A DNA stretch of 64,000 nt, taken from the NCBI GenBank assembly GCA_016868315.1, contig VGHE01000004.1, positions 208,000 through 271,999 on the forward strand. The letters are read 5' to 3'. The notes below the pieces were generated by a model, which did not search any database, was not told the origin of the DNA, and saw only the letters and a program-made list of their open reading frames with translations. Positions 36,313 through 45,668 of this stretch are shown piece by piece. The translations under genes and the position numbers were made by a program. The DNA comes from Betaproteobacteria bacterium. GTDB lineage: Bacteria; Bdellovibrionota_B; Oligoflexia; Silvanigrellales; Silvanigrellaceae. Positions within the stretch are counted from its first letter, which is position 1. Each line of letters opens with the position of its first letter.

Positions 36313-37785
36313 TCAGTGCGACCATAAGGATTGTCCGGTGCTGCGACGGATGATTGCCAGGTCAGGTGGCGTGCGCAGGATGTTGCGGTTCCAGTAGCGG
36401 GTTGCAAGTCGAAAGTGCTCTGAACAAAGCGTGCAGGCATCTTGCCACGAGAGCGCCTGCCACTGTTGTTTGTCCGACATCGTGCGGTTTTTCTGCACCG
36501 GTGTGGTTGAAATCCAGCAGTCCGGCTGGTCGGTCGAATTATCCCAAAAGAAAAGAAGGCGCGGCACTGTTTGCGTGCCCACTGTGCTGCGTTCGGAAGT
36601 TCGATTTGTCAGCAGCACATGAAATTGTCCGTCTTCTGCAAACCACAGCGATGTACCGGAGTACCCGAGATGACCAAAGAACATGTTGTTGCGTTCGGGA
36701 GGCCACTTCTTCAGGCCTGCGGTAGATTCCGCGCTTGAGGGAGTGTCGAGTCCCCACGAAAACCGACCACGCTGCGAAGAAAACGCCTGCGGGCTGGCAA
36801 GAAGTTGTTGTTGGGTGGCAGAGAGTTCGGGAATTGTGCGGCTCACGTCCAACACGCTTCCAAACAACCCTGCATGCGAGGAGACCAGGGGTGCAACCCC
36901 GTGCGCTGACTTGAATTCACTCGCGAGAATATTGGCATTTGTATCGTGCACGCTGCCAAAGAAACCCGCGTGATTTTCAAGTTTTCTTTGCTCGTAGAGA
37001 TGCGCAACGACCTGAGAATTCAAATAGGGGAAAAACGGAATGGCTGTGCCGCTGCGCTCGGGATCGATGGAGGCGTGCCAAAAGTCAGAGTTAAACTTCT
37101 GGTTGAGCGTATCCACAGCGTGTGCCCAACCGCGGAACGGACTGAGGCCAAGATGCTCGATGATTCGCGCCAGCAGGTAATAATTGAGGTCTGAATAAAC
37201 GGTGTTTTCTGAGGGTTCTTGTGGAGCCCTTTCCAGTATTGAGCGGGTGAGATTGAACTGTGCAGCACGCGTCAGTGAGCCATCTTGGTCACGCGCCAAA
37301 TCTCCCAGGCGACCGGTTGTGCGCGTCTTGCCACCCTTTTCACCAAAATTCCAAAGCGCACGTCCGAACCAGCACCAGGCTGGCAGACCGCTGCGGTGAC
37401 TCAACACGTGCCCCAGGGTCAGCTTCGGCCGCTGCTCGGCCCAGATTTTGAGTGCCTGACCTTCTTCTGACCGTGGCTCGATGAGCGTTGCTAGAGGAGC
37501 TCCGGCAAGGATCAGTGGGTCAGCATTTAGAGCGTGCCGCAGCCAAAGGTTCGCTAAAAGCGGCTTTGTTAGACTTGCCAAGTCGAATGCGGGAAACCAG
37601 GGTTTTCTGCCATAGACCCCGCCCGAGGGGGTGTCGAGATCGAGAAGCCAATCGGGAGGGCACGCCTCGTCTGCATAAAGAGCGCACCAGTTTCCCTCCC
37701 GGTTCGCGCACGCCCAGGATGTAAAAGTTCCCCGCTCAACCTCCAGCTCGAGGCTGTTAATCAGGGAGGTGTGTGGTAGAGCCAT
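36313..37785 (-). CDS. Serine hydrolase, class C beta-lactamase/esterase family
   Basis: 490 residues, no signal peptide seen. The catalytic SxxK is SLTK (71-74), followed by YSD (197-199 in VYSDLN) and a third motif near HLGYSG (about 383). The fold is shared by class C beta-lactamases, D-aminopeptidases and EstB-like esterases; without a signal peptide a cytosolic esterase or peptidase is more likely than a beta-lactamase (inference). GGAG precedes the ATG. It is divergent from nadC, with a 102-base shared promoter gap, and 56 bases upstream of the export operon. Confidence 0.8.
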   Translation of the reverse strand: MALPHTSLINSLELEVERGTFTSWACANREGNWCALYADEACPPDWLLDLDTPSGGVYGRKPWFPAFDLASLTKPLLANLWLRHALNADPLILAGAPLATLIEPRSEEGQALKIWAEQRPKLTLGHVLSHRSGLPAWCWFGRALWNFGEKGGKTRTTGRLGDLARDQDGSLTRAAQFNLTRSILERAPQEPSENTVYSDLNYYLLARIIEHLGLSPFRGWAHAVDTLNQKFNSDFWHASIDPERSGTAIPFFPYLNSQVVAHLYEQRKLENHAGFFGSVHDTNANILASEFKSAHGVAPLVSSHAGLFGSVLDVSRTIPELSATQQQLLASPQAFSSQRGRFSWGLDTPSSAESTAGLKKWPPERNNMFFGHLGYSGTSLWFAEDGQFHVLLTNRTSERSTVGTQTVPRLLFFWDNSTDQPDCWISTTPVQKNRTMSDKQQWQALSWQDACTLCSEHFRLATRYWNRNILRTPPDLAIIRRSTGQSLWSH

Positions 37786-37887
37786 AACTGAGTTTCTCCG
37801 CTGAGGCCGAGGGGCGCGCTCTTTGTCGATTTGTCACAATAGACGCCGTGCCGAGATTGTCCAGAAGCAGATCGAGGGAGCAGGGCA

Positions 37888-38844
37888 GTGAAGCAGGAAA
37901 AAAAACCAGAAAATGAACTGACTCGTACAAGCGTAGAGCGGCAGATCCTCAGTAGCCTCGGAATGACTCCCGCTCGCTTGCAGCGCGATGTGGATGCTTG
38001 GCTGGAAGAGGATTTTGGTGGTGGGGATCCGAGTGTCTGGACCCAGTCCGCACTGGGAACGCGCATGCGTGTTGAGATTGTCGCCAAGCAGGAGTTCATC
38101 TTGTGTGGCCTCCCATTCATGGCTCTGATTTTTCAAAAAACGCACGGCCATATTCCTGTTCAGTTGCACTCGACCTTCAATGACGGTGAGACCGTGCGGC
38201 GCGGCGACATTATTCTTTCCGGCGAGGGAGATGCAGCAGCTCTTCTGTTGGGAGAACGCGTGGCATTGAATTTGGCTGCACGCCTCAGCGGAATTGCAAA
38301 CAAAACCCACGCCATGAAACTTTTGGTCGAGAGAGCCTCGGCCAGACAGAATTTGGGTGCACCGCAGCTCCTTGAAACCCGCAAGACCACTCCTGGTCTG
38401 CGCCTCTACGAAAAGTATGCAACCCGTGTCGGTGGTGCGCGCAACCATCGTCATGCACTCGATACCGGTCTTATGCTGAAGGAAAATCATTTGCGCAGTT
38501 TTGGCGGAGTGAGCGGCGCTCTTGGCAAGGCTCGTGCAAACGCACCCATTCTGACACGTGTAGAAATTGAAGTGTCCAACCTGCGTGAGTTTGCTGAAGC
38601 ACTCGAAGGTGGAGCAGACGTCATCATGCTCGATAATTTTTCCGTGCAGGACATTCAATCTGCGGTTGAATTGCGGAAAGATCGCAGACGTTCAGTGGCG
38701 CTCGAGGTGAGTGGAAATTTAACAGAAGAAAACATTGCAGCAGTTGCTCAACTTGGCGTTGATTATTTGAGCTCGGGCGCTCTCATACACCAAGCTACGT
38801 GGGTTGACATGAGTCTGCAGCTCTATCCAATAGGCCAGAAATGA
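37888..38844 (+). CDS. nadC: Nicotinate-nucleotide pyrophosphorylase (carboxylating)
   Basis: Converts quinolinate and PRPP to nicotinate mononucleotide in NAD synthesis. The 318-residue protein has the expected layout: LEEDFGGGDPS near the N-terminus, ERVALNLAARLSGIA, the LETRKTTPGLR phosphoribosyl-binding loop, GGARNHRHAL, MLKENHL, EIEVSN and VDYLSSGAL. The start is GTG, with GGGAGCAGGG upstream. The stop overlaps the fusion gene as ATGA. Confidence 0.94.
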   Translation: MKQEKKPENELTRTSVERQILSSLGMTPARLQRDVDAWLEEDFGGGDPSVWTQSALGTRMRVEIVAKQEFILCGLPFMALIFQKTHGHIPVQLHSTFNDGETVRRGDIILSGEGDAAALLLGERVALNLAARLSGIANKTHAMKLLVERASARQNLGAPQLLETRKTTPGLRLYEKYATRVGGARNHRHALDTGLMLKENHLRSFGGVSGALGKARANAPILTRVEIEVSNLREFAEALEGGADVIMLDNFSVQDIQSAVELRKDRRRSVALEVSGNLTEENIAAVAQLGVDYLSSGALIHQATWVDMSLQLYPIGQK

Positions 38845-41840
38845 AAGCCCTTTTTCGAGATGAAACAACCTCCACCATGGACTGGGCACGTGAGTGTGTC
38901 ACACAGGGCGGAGTGAGCGAACCCTTTGTGGTGATGGCTCGCATGCAGACAGCCGGACGTGGACGTGGCGGAAGCACCTGGGTGCAAGGTTCTGTGGGTG
39001 CACTCGAAAGTGAGCTCTCCTCTGCGGCTTATTTGGCTCATGCGAGTTTGCCAGACGCAGTTGCAGCGCACGGATGTTTTGGTCCGTGCACATTTGTTTT
39101 TCCGGCCAGCGCGATCCGAATTCCCTTGACCTGGATGAGTCTTGCTGTGGGCTGTGCGCTCTTGGATGCAATTGAATCTGTGCGTCGACGGCTCGAAAAT
39201 CAACTCGGATTTGTGAAGCTCTTTCCGAGTAAAGATCTTTATGAACCTCGCATCAAATGGCCCAATGATCTGTGGGCTTGGCCAACATCCGGGCGCGCTT
39301 CCGACCAAAACCGCGGTCGAAAAATTGCAGGAGTGCTCTGTGAATCTTCTTTCCGTGGCGATGTTCTGCAGAACGTCACTGTCGGCATTGGTCTGAATAC
39401 ATTTTCAGCTCCTGCAACCGTTTTTCACTCCGGCTGCCTGCTTGATATGTGGGGAGTGTCTCCCAAATCGATTTCACCTGCGCAGGAGCGCCAGGTCGAA
39501 GTCTTATTGGCAGAGGAGATTGAACGAGAGTTGGCCGACTATCTCGGCGTACAGCGCTCGGTCGAACAACTTCAGTCCCTCGTGCTTGAACGCTCGCTCC
39601 CGCCTGGGACACTCATGAGTGTGAACAAAGGAGAGGTCAGCGGAGCTTTTGTTGGCCTTTCTGCTGAGGGCGGCCTTTTGCTCGAGGGATTCAAGGAGCC
39701 CGTTTTGTCGGGCGACGTTGGATTGCCACGCTTTGAGAATATGATTTCTGCCCTCCCAGCTTCCACATCTCGGGCTGTTCAGGCGCGTCTGTGTCTCGAT
39801 TTTGGCAATAGCCATATTCATTGGCGCTGTGAATCGAGCCAGGGTGTTCTGCAAGGTCATCTGCCTTGGAATCTTGTCGAAAAGAAAACAGTTCAAGATC
39901 CACGTGCTTTTGCGCGCCTCGAATTTTCGCGTGAGGTTGCTGAGCACCTGAGGCAAAGTCTGCAGGTTGAGTTGGTTTGGTCTGCCGTATCGCATGCCGG
40001 GATGACTGCAAAGTTCGTTGCGGCCACGGAGAATTTACTTGTGGCGCATTCTCCTGGGCGCGAGATGGCGTTGCATCCTTTGCACGCCGACGAAATTCTT
40101 CAGGCCTGTGCGCTGGCTGCAGATTATGCGCCCGAGCAGATGGGTGTTGACCGAGCTTTGCAGGCCTGGATCGCTGCGCGCGAGGCGCGTGCTGCGGCAT
40201 CGTCTGTGGCTGTGCTTTCTTCCGGCACCGCGCTCACGGGATTGGTGGTCAGTGCACATGGGCGCATTGTTGAAAGTTTTATTCTTCCGGGTGCCGTTCT
40301 TGGATTGGCTGCGCTTCACGAAAAGACCGCTCGTCTTCCGCATGTCTCTTTGCCACGCATGCTACCTGAGATACGCGAGGAACCACCCTTCAACACCCAG
40401 CAGTCGATGCTGCGGGGTTTAACTCTGCAGACGCTTGGGTTGGTCTCGAGTCTTGTGCAATTGCACGATGTCCGCACTCTCGTGCTCACCGGTGGCGGAG
40501 CTGAGACGCTCTCCCAGCTGATTGAAAAAGAGTTTCCCCTCACTGTTCGAACCGAACAGGATCTTGTTCTTAAGGCCATGTCGGATTTCATTGCGCACCA
40601 GAGCCAGACTCGTTTTCGGTTGATGGCTGATGACGGTGAGACTGACTCAGGTGTGCCCGAGAAGGTTCTCCAGAGCATGCTTCGAGCGCGTCTAAGCAAG
40701 CGCAGAAGCCAACGTGTTGCGCTTGATTTGGCGCACTTTCGGCGCCTGGGCGGTCGTCTTGAGCACCTGGGTGTGGGACTCCGGATCGACCGCCACCTTG
40801 CAGAAAAGTTCAAATTTCACACCCGCGATCTTTGGCGCGAGCGAGTTGATCTTGGTGAGGTGATGATCGAGCAGAATTCACCTAAAAATCACCTGACTGA
40901 TTCCGCTCCTGCGGCACTTATCAACATCAAATCCACATACGTCTTAAAGCAGGGAGACCAGGTTTGGCTGTTCCATCCGCCGGAGTATGAGCCCGACATG
41001 GCAACCCATGTTGAAGTTGTGCACGACGATGGTGATGCAGCTGTTTTCTGCAAGCCAGGAAATTTGGTTGTGCATGCAGCCGGTTTGTACGGTAAAAACA
41101 CGTTTATCGAAATTGCCAAGAAAATGGGATTTGCAGATGCCGCACCCGTGCACCGTATCGACCGCGAAACCTCGGGATTGCTTGTGTGTGCCCGTTCGAC
41201 TCCTCTGCGGAGGGATCTCTCACTCAGTTTTCGTGATGCCTCGGTGAAGAAAATGTATCTTGCAGTGACCCGCGGTGGTCCAGAGGTTCCGCAACATTTT
41301 CGTGTAAATTTTCCTATCGGAAACGCCATAAACTCTCGGATTCGATTGAAGCTTTGGCACAACCCAGATGATGGACTTGATGCGCTGACTCATTGCGTGC
41401 GACTTTCGTGCTGGAACGATTACACACTGTTTGCCTGTCTTCCTCAAACGGGCCGCACCAACCAGATTCGAGTCCATCTTGCGGCCATTGGTCATTGGAT
41501 TGTGGGCGATAAGATGTATCACCCCGATGAGGAGGTTTTTCTCAGGTTTTATGAAGAAGGTTATACTGATTTCGTTGCTGAGAATGCTTTGTTGCCGCGC
41601 CACTGGCTGCACAACACAGGGATTCAGTTTTTGGGTCAGCCAGAGTCACCCTTAGGTCGTGCACCGGTGATTGCGCCTCTCACAGAAGATCTTTTGGTGC
41701 ACGCTCCGACGCGCGAACTCTTGCGTGTTGCTGGATTTCCGACCGAACCCGAAGCGCAAAAAAAGGCGTTTGCAAAACTTTTTGCGGAACTGGTTTCAAT
41801 TGATTTCACAAGAACAGAATTCATTGCGCCTGAGGCTTGA
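38841..41840 (+). CDS. Three-part fusion: biotin-protein ligase, CoaX-like kinase, RluA-type pseudouridine synthase
   Basis: One uninterrupted 999-residue frame. Residues about 1-300 are BirA-like (QTAGRGRGG, IKWPNDLW, RKIAGVLCE, VGIGLNT). Residues about 315-600 are like type III pantothenate kinase CoaX (LDFGNSH near 318, MGVDRALQAW near 435, SSGTALTG near 460, LTGGGAE near 550). Residues about 645-985 hold an S4 segment (RIDRHLAEKF) and an RluA catalytic domain (VHRIDRETSGLLV near 770; QTGRTNQIRVHL). BirA attaches biotin, CoaX starts CoA synthesis, and RluA modifies uridines in RNA. The CoaX part lacks two of its usual aspartates. The ATG overlaps nadC as ATGA. Confidence 0.9.
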   Translation: MKALFRDETTSTMDWARECVTQGGVSEPFVVMARMQTAGRGRGGSTWVQGSVGALESELSSAAYLAHASLPDAVAAHGCFGPCTFVFPASAIRIPLTWMSLAVGCALLDAIESVRRRLENQLGFVKLFPSKDLYEPRIKWPNDLWAWPTSGRASDQNRGRKIAGVLCESSFRGDVLQNVTVGIGLNTFSAPATVFHSGCLLDMWGVSPKSISPAQERQVEVLLAEEIERELADYLGVQRSVEQLQSLVLERSLPPGTLMSVNKGEVSGAFVGLSAEGGLLLEGFKEPVLSGDVGLPRFENMISALPASTSRAVQARLCLDFGNSHIHWRCESSQGVLQGHLPWNLVEKKTVQDPRAFARLEFSREVAEHLRQSLQVELVWSAVSHAGMTAKFVAATENLLVAHSPGREMALHPLHADEILQACALAADYAPEQMGVDRALQAWIAAREARAAASSVAVLSSGTALTGLVVSAHGRIVESFILPGAVLGLAALHEKTARLPHVSLPRMLPEIREEPPFNTQQSMLRGLTLQTLGLVSSLVQLHDVRTLVLTGGGAETLSQLIEKEFPLTVRTEQDLVLKAMSDFIAHQSQTRFRLMADDGETDSGVPEKVLQSMLRARLSKRRSQRVALDLAHFRRLGGRLEHLGVGLRIDRHLAEKFKFHTRDLWRERVDLGEVMIEQNSPKNHLTDSAPAALINIKSTYVLKQGDQVWLFHPPEYEPDMATHVEVVHDDGDAAVFCKPGNLVVHAAGLYGKNTFIEIAKKMGFADAAPVHRIDRETSGLLVCARSTPLRRDLSLSFRDASVKKMYLAVTRGGPEVPQHFRVNFPIGNAINSRIRLKLWHNPDDGLDALTHCVRLSCWNDYTLFACLPQTGRTNQIRVHLAAIGHWIVGDKMYHPDEEVFLRFYEEGYTDFVAENALLPRHWLHNTGIQFLGQPESPLGRAPVIAPLTEDLLVHAPTRELLRVAGFPTEPEAQKKAFAKLFAELVSIDFTRTEFIAPEA

Positions 41841-41842
41841 AG

Positions 41843-42814
41843 ATGTCTGGTTCAACTGCCTCATCAGCTTTCGCTCTCATCACTGACATTCATGGCAATG
41901 CCACTGCACTTGAGGCGGTGCTTGAAGATGTAAGGCAGATGCGTGCTCAGCACGGAACAGATTCGTTCGAGTTTGTTTGTTTGGGTGACAGCTTTGATGG
42001 TGGGCCAGACCCTCTCGCTGTTTTGCGGTCGTTGTCCGATCTTTCCTGTGTTCACCTGCGCGGCAATCATGAAGACTATCTGTTCCAGTACCAACTGAAT
42101 CCTCATGCCGATAAATTTCGCCATCCGTTGTGGAAGTTCATTCCTTGGACGGTCGACAAGCTCGGCATTGAGCTCAATACGTTCCGCACAAAGATGAGTG
42201 AGCTCTGGGTTTCAGAAGTGTGGAATTTGGCAGGCGTGCATGCAAGTCGTTCAAACAACGGCCGTGTTCCAGACTTCTTTGCGCACCAGAATGAACTGTC
42301 CTCTGATTTTATTGAGCACCATGAGGTCGTTGCTGCGGAGAAGATTTTTTTCAACGGTCACAGCCATTACTTGGGTCGGCATCGGCATACGTCACTGCCC
42401 GAGATCTGGTTTAATTGTGGGAGTGTTGGATATCCCTTCGTAAGCAAGATCCCCGACTGCCTCGATGCACCGGTGGCAACTTGGGTGTGGGTGGAATGTT
42501 CACTGATTCAGAGCCAAAGGCACGTTCGAGTGTGCAACAGGCGTGTTCCATATTCGTCTGATGCCTTGCTGCGCCGTTACATTGACTCTGGCGCACTCGA
42601 ACTTTGTGCGCCTTTTTCATTTGCCATTTTAGCTCAGAGTTTATTCAACACAGATGTTGTTTATCCTTTTTTTCAGCGGGTAAAAAAGAGCGACTACACC
42701 CCGGAAGAGATGGCACAGAGTTTGATCGCTGAGCTGCAGAAACAGAATGTTTTTGATCGGGTCAATGCCTTGTTGCGGCGTGCAGGTCTGCACGAAATTC
42801 GGGTTCGGGCATGA
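41843..42814 (+). CDS. Metallophosphoesterase
   Basis: 323-residue calcineurin-like phosphoesterase. Metal-binding motifs are in order: TDIHGN (about 14-19), LGDSFDGG (about 50), RGNHED (about 75) and FNGHSHYLG (about 175). Related small enzymes act as protein phosphatases or as diadenosine/cyclic nucleotide hydrolases. GAGG precedes the ATG; a TTG at 41837 is less likely. It lies two bases after the fusion gene and overlaps the Omp85-like start as ATGA. The substrate is unknown. Confidence 0.85.
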   Translation: MSGSTASSAFALITDIHGNATALEAVLEDVRQMRAQHGTDSFEFVCLGDSFDGGPDPLAVLRSLSDLSCVHLRGNHEDYLFQYQLNPHADKFRHPLWKFIPWTVDKLGIELNTFRTKMSELWVSEVWNLAGVHASRSNNGRVPDFFAHQNELSSDFIEHHEVVAAEKIFFNGHSHYLGRHRHTSLPEIWFNCGSVGYPFVSKIPDCLDAPVATWVWVECSLIQSQRHVRVCNRRVPYSSDALLRRYIDSGALELCAPFSFAILAQSLFNTDVVYPFFQRVKKSDYTPEEMAQSLIAELQKQNVFDRVNALLRRAGLHEIRVRA

Positions 42815-44151
42815 GTTTCTTTGCTCTTCTATTTGTTCTTATTCAAGCACTTTTTTTTCCATCGCTCGCCTCGGCTCAGACGCAGCCACAGCCCGAGTGC
42901 TCTGCTTTGCGCACTTTTCTGAACCTTCGCCGACCAACGGTTTCTCAGACTTTTATTATGGAGGAGCTGACGCTCACGGGGCTGAAACGAACATCGGAGG
43001 AGTTTGTACGTGATGAAATTGGCTTTGAAGCAGGCTGCGCACTGACCTTATCCGATGCTGAGGCGGCTGCGCAGCGCTTGCGCAATACTAATTTCTTTAT
43101 CAGTGTTCAGCTTTATCACGAGCTCATCTCAGAAAGAGGCATTCGTCTGCATTTTATCTTTGAAGAGAAGTGGACACTCACGCCGGTTTTGCGGGGAGGC
43201 ACAGGTGGTGGGGTGAGTTTTTTTGTGCTCGGCCTATATGATATCAATGCTCTTGGTGCAGGCATTGAACCAGGTGCCCAGTACGAGCAATACGCGGGCT
43301 CGCCTGGGTTTGTTGTCTGGTGGCGCGATCCGCATATTGGAACGCGAGACTGGCGTTTGTCGCTCGAGTTTGCGCATGTGACGCGACCTGCTTATTATTT
43401 GAATCCCGAGAATGATGAGTTCTACAAGCCACTCCTGCGCGCCACTCGGTTCTCGTTAATTGGCCTTAGGCGCGTGGGTCGTTGGGATATTGGGCTTGGT
43501 GTGGAGCCTTTAAAACGCACTCTTGAAGCCCAGGATCTGACCGCACCTTCGTTCTACCCTAATTTCACCGCGACTTCCGGTACGACCCTTGGGGTCAAGT
43601 CCAGCGTCCGGTACAATGGCGTCAATCTCGATGATTTTCGTCTGAACGGAATGCGGAGTGAGTGGACGTTGGATTGGCTTGTTCCGGCGCGTGCGCCGGG
43701 CAGCACGGATCCTGTTGTGAAGGTTTCAACGCAAAATCTTTTTTTCACGAATCTCGCCAACAGACATAATTTGGGTCTGCGTGTTCAAGGGGGCTAGGTT
43801 TCTTCGGGTGCACTTTTAGACTTGTTCCGCCTCGGGAGTCTCGATGGTGTCCGGGGACTTCTCGATGGTGAGCGTTCCGGACGGGTTATGTGGCTTGTGA
43901 ACTCCGAATACCGTTATGCTAGTTATTTGAGTCATCAGCTGGCCGTGCAAAATGTTGCTTTTGTTGATTCGGGTAATGGTGGCGTGGATTTCAATCACTG
44001 GCCCTCGCCGGTTGCGGTTAGCGTGGGGACTGGCGTTCGTATTGGGTTTCGTCCTATAGCGAGATTGCGGGTGCGTGCAGATTATGCGCACGGTTTGCAG
44101 AAGCTTCGGCAAAGGCACAATGTTGTCGTCGGTATGCAACAGTATTTTTGA
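42811..44151 (+). pseudogene. Omp85/BamA-like outer-membrane protein interrupted by in-frame TAG
   Basis: Frame 42811-43797 encodes a signal peptide (cleavage near ASA-Q), a POTRA-like domain (ELTLTGLKRTSEEF, LRNTNFFISVQL) and the first half of an outer-membrane barrel. A TAG at 43795-43797 (codon 329 of 446) ends it. The same frame then continues to 44151 with VSSGALLDLFRLG, the Omp85 hallmark VRGLLDGE and a barrel ending in a terminal phenylalanine (VVGMQQYF). No frame change is needed, so a single nonsense codon separates two otherwise intact halves. It could be a recent pseudogene, a sequence error or a readthrough site. It lies in the nadC-to-phosphoesterase operon. Confidence 0.85.
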
Positions 44152-44172
44152 TGCAGAGGGAGATTGTCGGTT

Positions 44173-45336
44173 ATGAAGAACAGCACGACACAAGGTTCAC
44201 ACGGGATTGAAACAATCTGTGTACATGCAGGAGTAGAGCCTGAGCCAACCACGGGAGCCATCATGACTCCCATCTTCCAAACCTCAACGTACGTCCAATC
44301 TGCTCCTGGGGAGCACAAAGGTTACGATTATTCGCGGGGAGGTAACCCAACTCGCACAGCGCTCGAGTCCTCGCTTGCTGCACTTGAGAAGGCACGCCAT
44401 GGGATTTCGTTCGCCTCCGGCCTGGCAGCGGTACATGCCGTGGCACAGCTTTTGAACCCTGGTGATCACGTTCTGGTGTGTGACGATGTTTATGGCGGTA
44501 CAGGTCGGTTGTTTCGTAGTCTTTTTGCCAAATATGATATTCATTTTGATTTTGTTGATATGCGCAGCCCTGCTGATTTAAAGTCTCAGTTTCAGCCCAA
44601 GACGCGGCTTGTGTGGATCGAAACTCCGACAAACCCGTTGCTGCGTATCGTAGACATCCGCGCAGTCGCCGATCTCGCTCGTGCTCATGGAGCCCTCACG
44701 GTTGTCGACAACACGTTTGCTTCACCGGTGTTTCAGCAGCCGCTCGACATGGGTGCCGATATTTCTCTGCACAGCACGACAAAATACATTGGCGGTCATT
44801 CCGATCTCGTGGGTGGTGCGCTCATGACAAACGATGATGCACTTGCCGAGCAATTGCGTTTTATTCAGTTCGCAGGCGGCGCTGTGAATGCACCTCAGGA
44901 ATGTTTTATTCTTTTGCGCAGCATCAAGACGCTTGCTCTGCGTATGCAGCGGCATCATGAAAACGCATGTCAGGTGGCAGAGGCACTGAGTCGCCAAGCG
45001 GCATTTTCGGACGTCATCTTTCCAGGGCTCGAATCACATCCGCAGCATGCACTCGCTCGTGCGCAGATGACCGGTTATTCGGGCATGGTGAGTGTGCGCC
45101 TCAAGGGTGGCTTTGACGATGTGAAGCGTTTTGTCAGTCGGCTCAAGATTTTCAGCCTGGCCGAGAGTCTGGGCGGGGTCGAGTCGCTTGTGAATCACCC
45201 CGAGACAATGACTCACGCCAGTGTACCCCCGGAGCATCGCAAAAAAATCGGTATTGATTCTGGTCTCTTGAGATTCTCCGTGGGCATCGAGACGGCGCAG
45301 GATTTGGTCGACGACATTCGGCAGGCGGTCAAATAA
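44173..45336 (+). CDS. Cystathionine gamma-synthase / gamma-lyase family PLP enzyme
   Basis: 387-residue trans-sulfuration enzyme. The PLP lysine is in HSTTKYIGGHSD (about Lys204). Other family blocks are YDYSRGGNPTRTALE, FASGLAAVHA, ETPTNPLL and ESLVNHPETMTH. It acts either in cystathionine synthesis (MetB) or cleavage (MccB/CTH). The GGVESL and SVPPEHR forms occur in both, so I do not choose. The ATG at 44173 has GGGAG upstream. Its functional link to the methionine cluster at 20.7-26.5 kb is thematic rather than positional. Confidence 0.9.
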   Translation: MKNSTTQGSHGIETICVHAGVEPEPTTGAIMTPIFQTSTYVQSAPGEHKGYDYSRGGNPTRTALESSLAALEKARHGISFASGLAAVHAVAQLLNPGDHVLVCDDVYGGTGRLFRSLFAKYDIHFDFVDMRSPADLKSQFQPKTRLVWIETPTNPLLRIVDIRAVADLARAHGALTVVDNTFASPVFQQPLDMGADISLHSTTKYIGGHSDLVGGALMTNDDALAEQLRFIQFAGGAVNAPQECFILLRSIKTLALRMQRHHENACQVAEALSRQAAFSDVIFPGLESHPQHALARAQMTGYSGMVSVRLKGGFDDVKRFVSRLKIFSLAESLGGVESLVNHPETMTHASVPPEHRKKIGIDSGLLRFSVGIETAQDLVDDIRQAVK

Positions 45337-45341
45337 CGTCA

Positions 45342-45377
45342 AATTTGTGGCTGTGGGTTTCGCCGCCACAAGATTTT
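45342..45377 (+). terminator. Hairpin after the trans-sulfuration gene
   Basis: TTGTGGC at 45345-45351 pairs with GCCACAA at 45365-45371, followed by GATTTTG. The T-run is weak, so it is only a probable terminator. Confidence 0.5.
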
Positions 45378-45415
45378 GAGCCCGTGAGCCGATCTTCTTT
45401 TTAAAGGGAGGCGGC

Positions 45416-45613
45416 ATGGACAGCTCAAAAGCAAATGGCGATCACGATCCCCGCAAGAAGAGGGCATTCCGCACCAACGATGATTTAGAGCTTATCCAAA
45501 TCATTCTTGATGAAAACCCAGCTTTGCGGCAGCGTATTATCCGCACAATAGAAAAACAGTTGGGCAAGCAGAGGCTTTCGGCAAGCAAACCTCCGGCGAA
45601 AAAACCGGCCTGA
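45416..45613 (+). CDS. Small charged protein, unknown function
   Basis: 65 residues: basic N-terminus, a helix with DLELIQIILDENPALRQRII, and a Lys/Pro/Ala-rich tail. It has a very good ribosome site (AAGGGAGGCGGC) directly before the ATG, which is the main support for the gene. No family is recognised. Confidence 0.6.
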   Translation: MDSSKANGDHDPRKKRAFRTNDDLELIQIILDENPALRQRIIRTIEKQLGKQRLSASKPPAKKPA

Positions 45614-45668
45614 GGACGCGCGAGTCTTATGGTCGACTCCGCTCACTGCTCGTGCCCTTCTCTGAAGC

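Noticed and set aside
37834-38658. 274-codon minus-strand open frame
   Set aside because: It lies fully antisense to nadC, whose family motifs are clear; no ribosome site and no recognisable domain.
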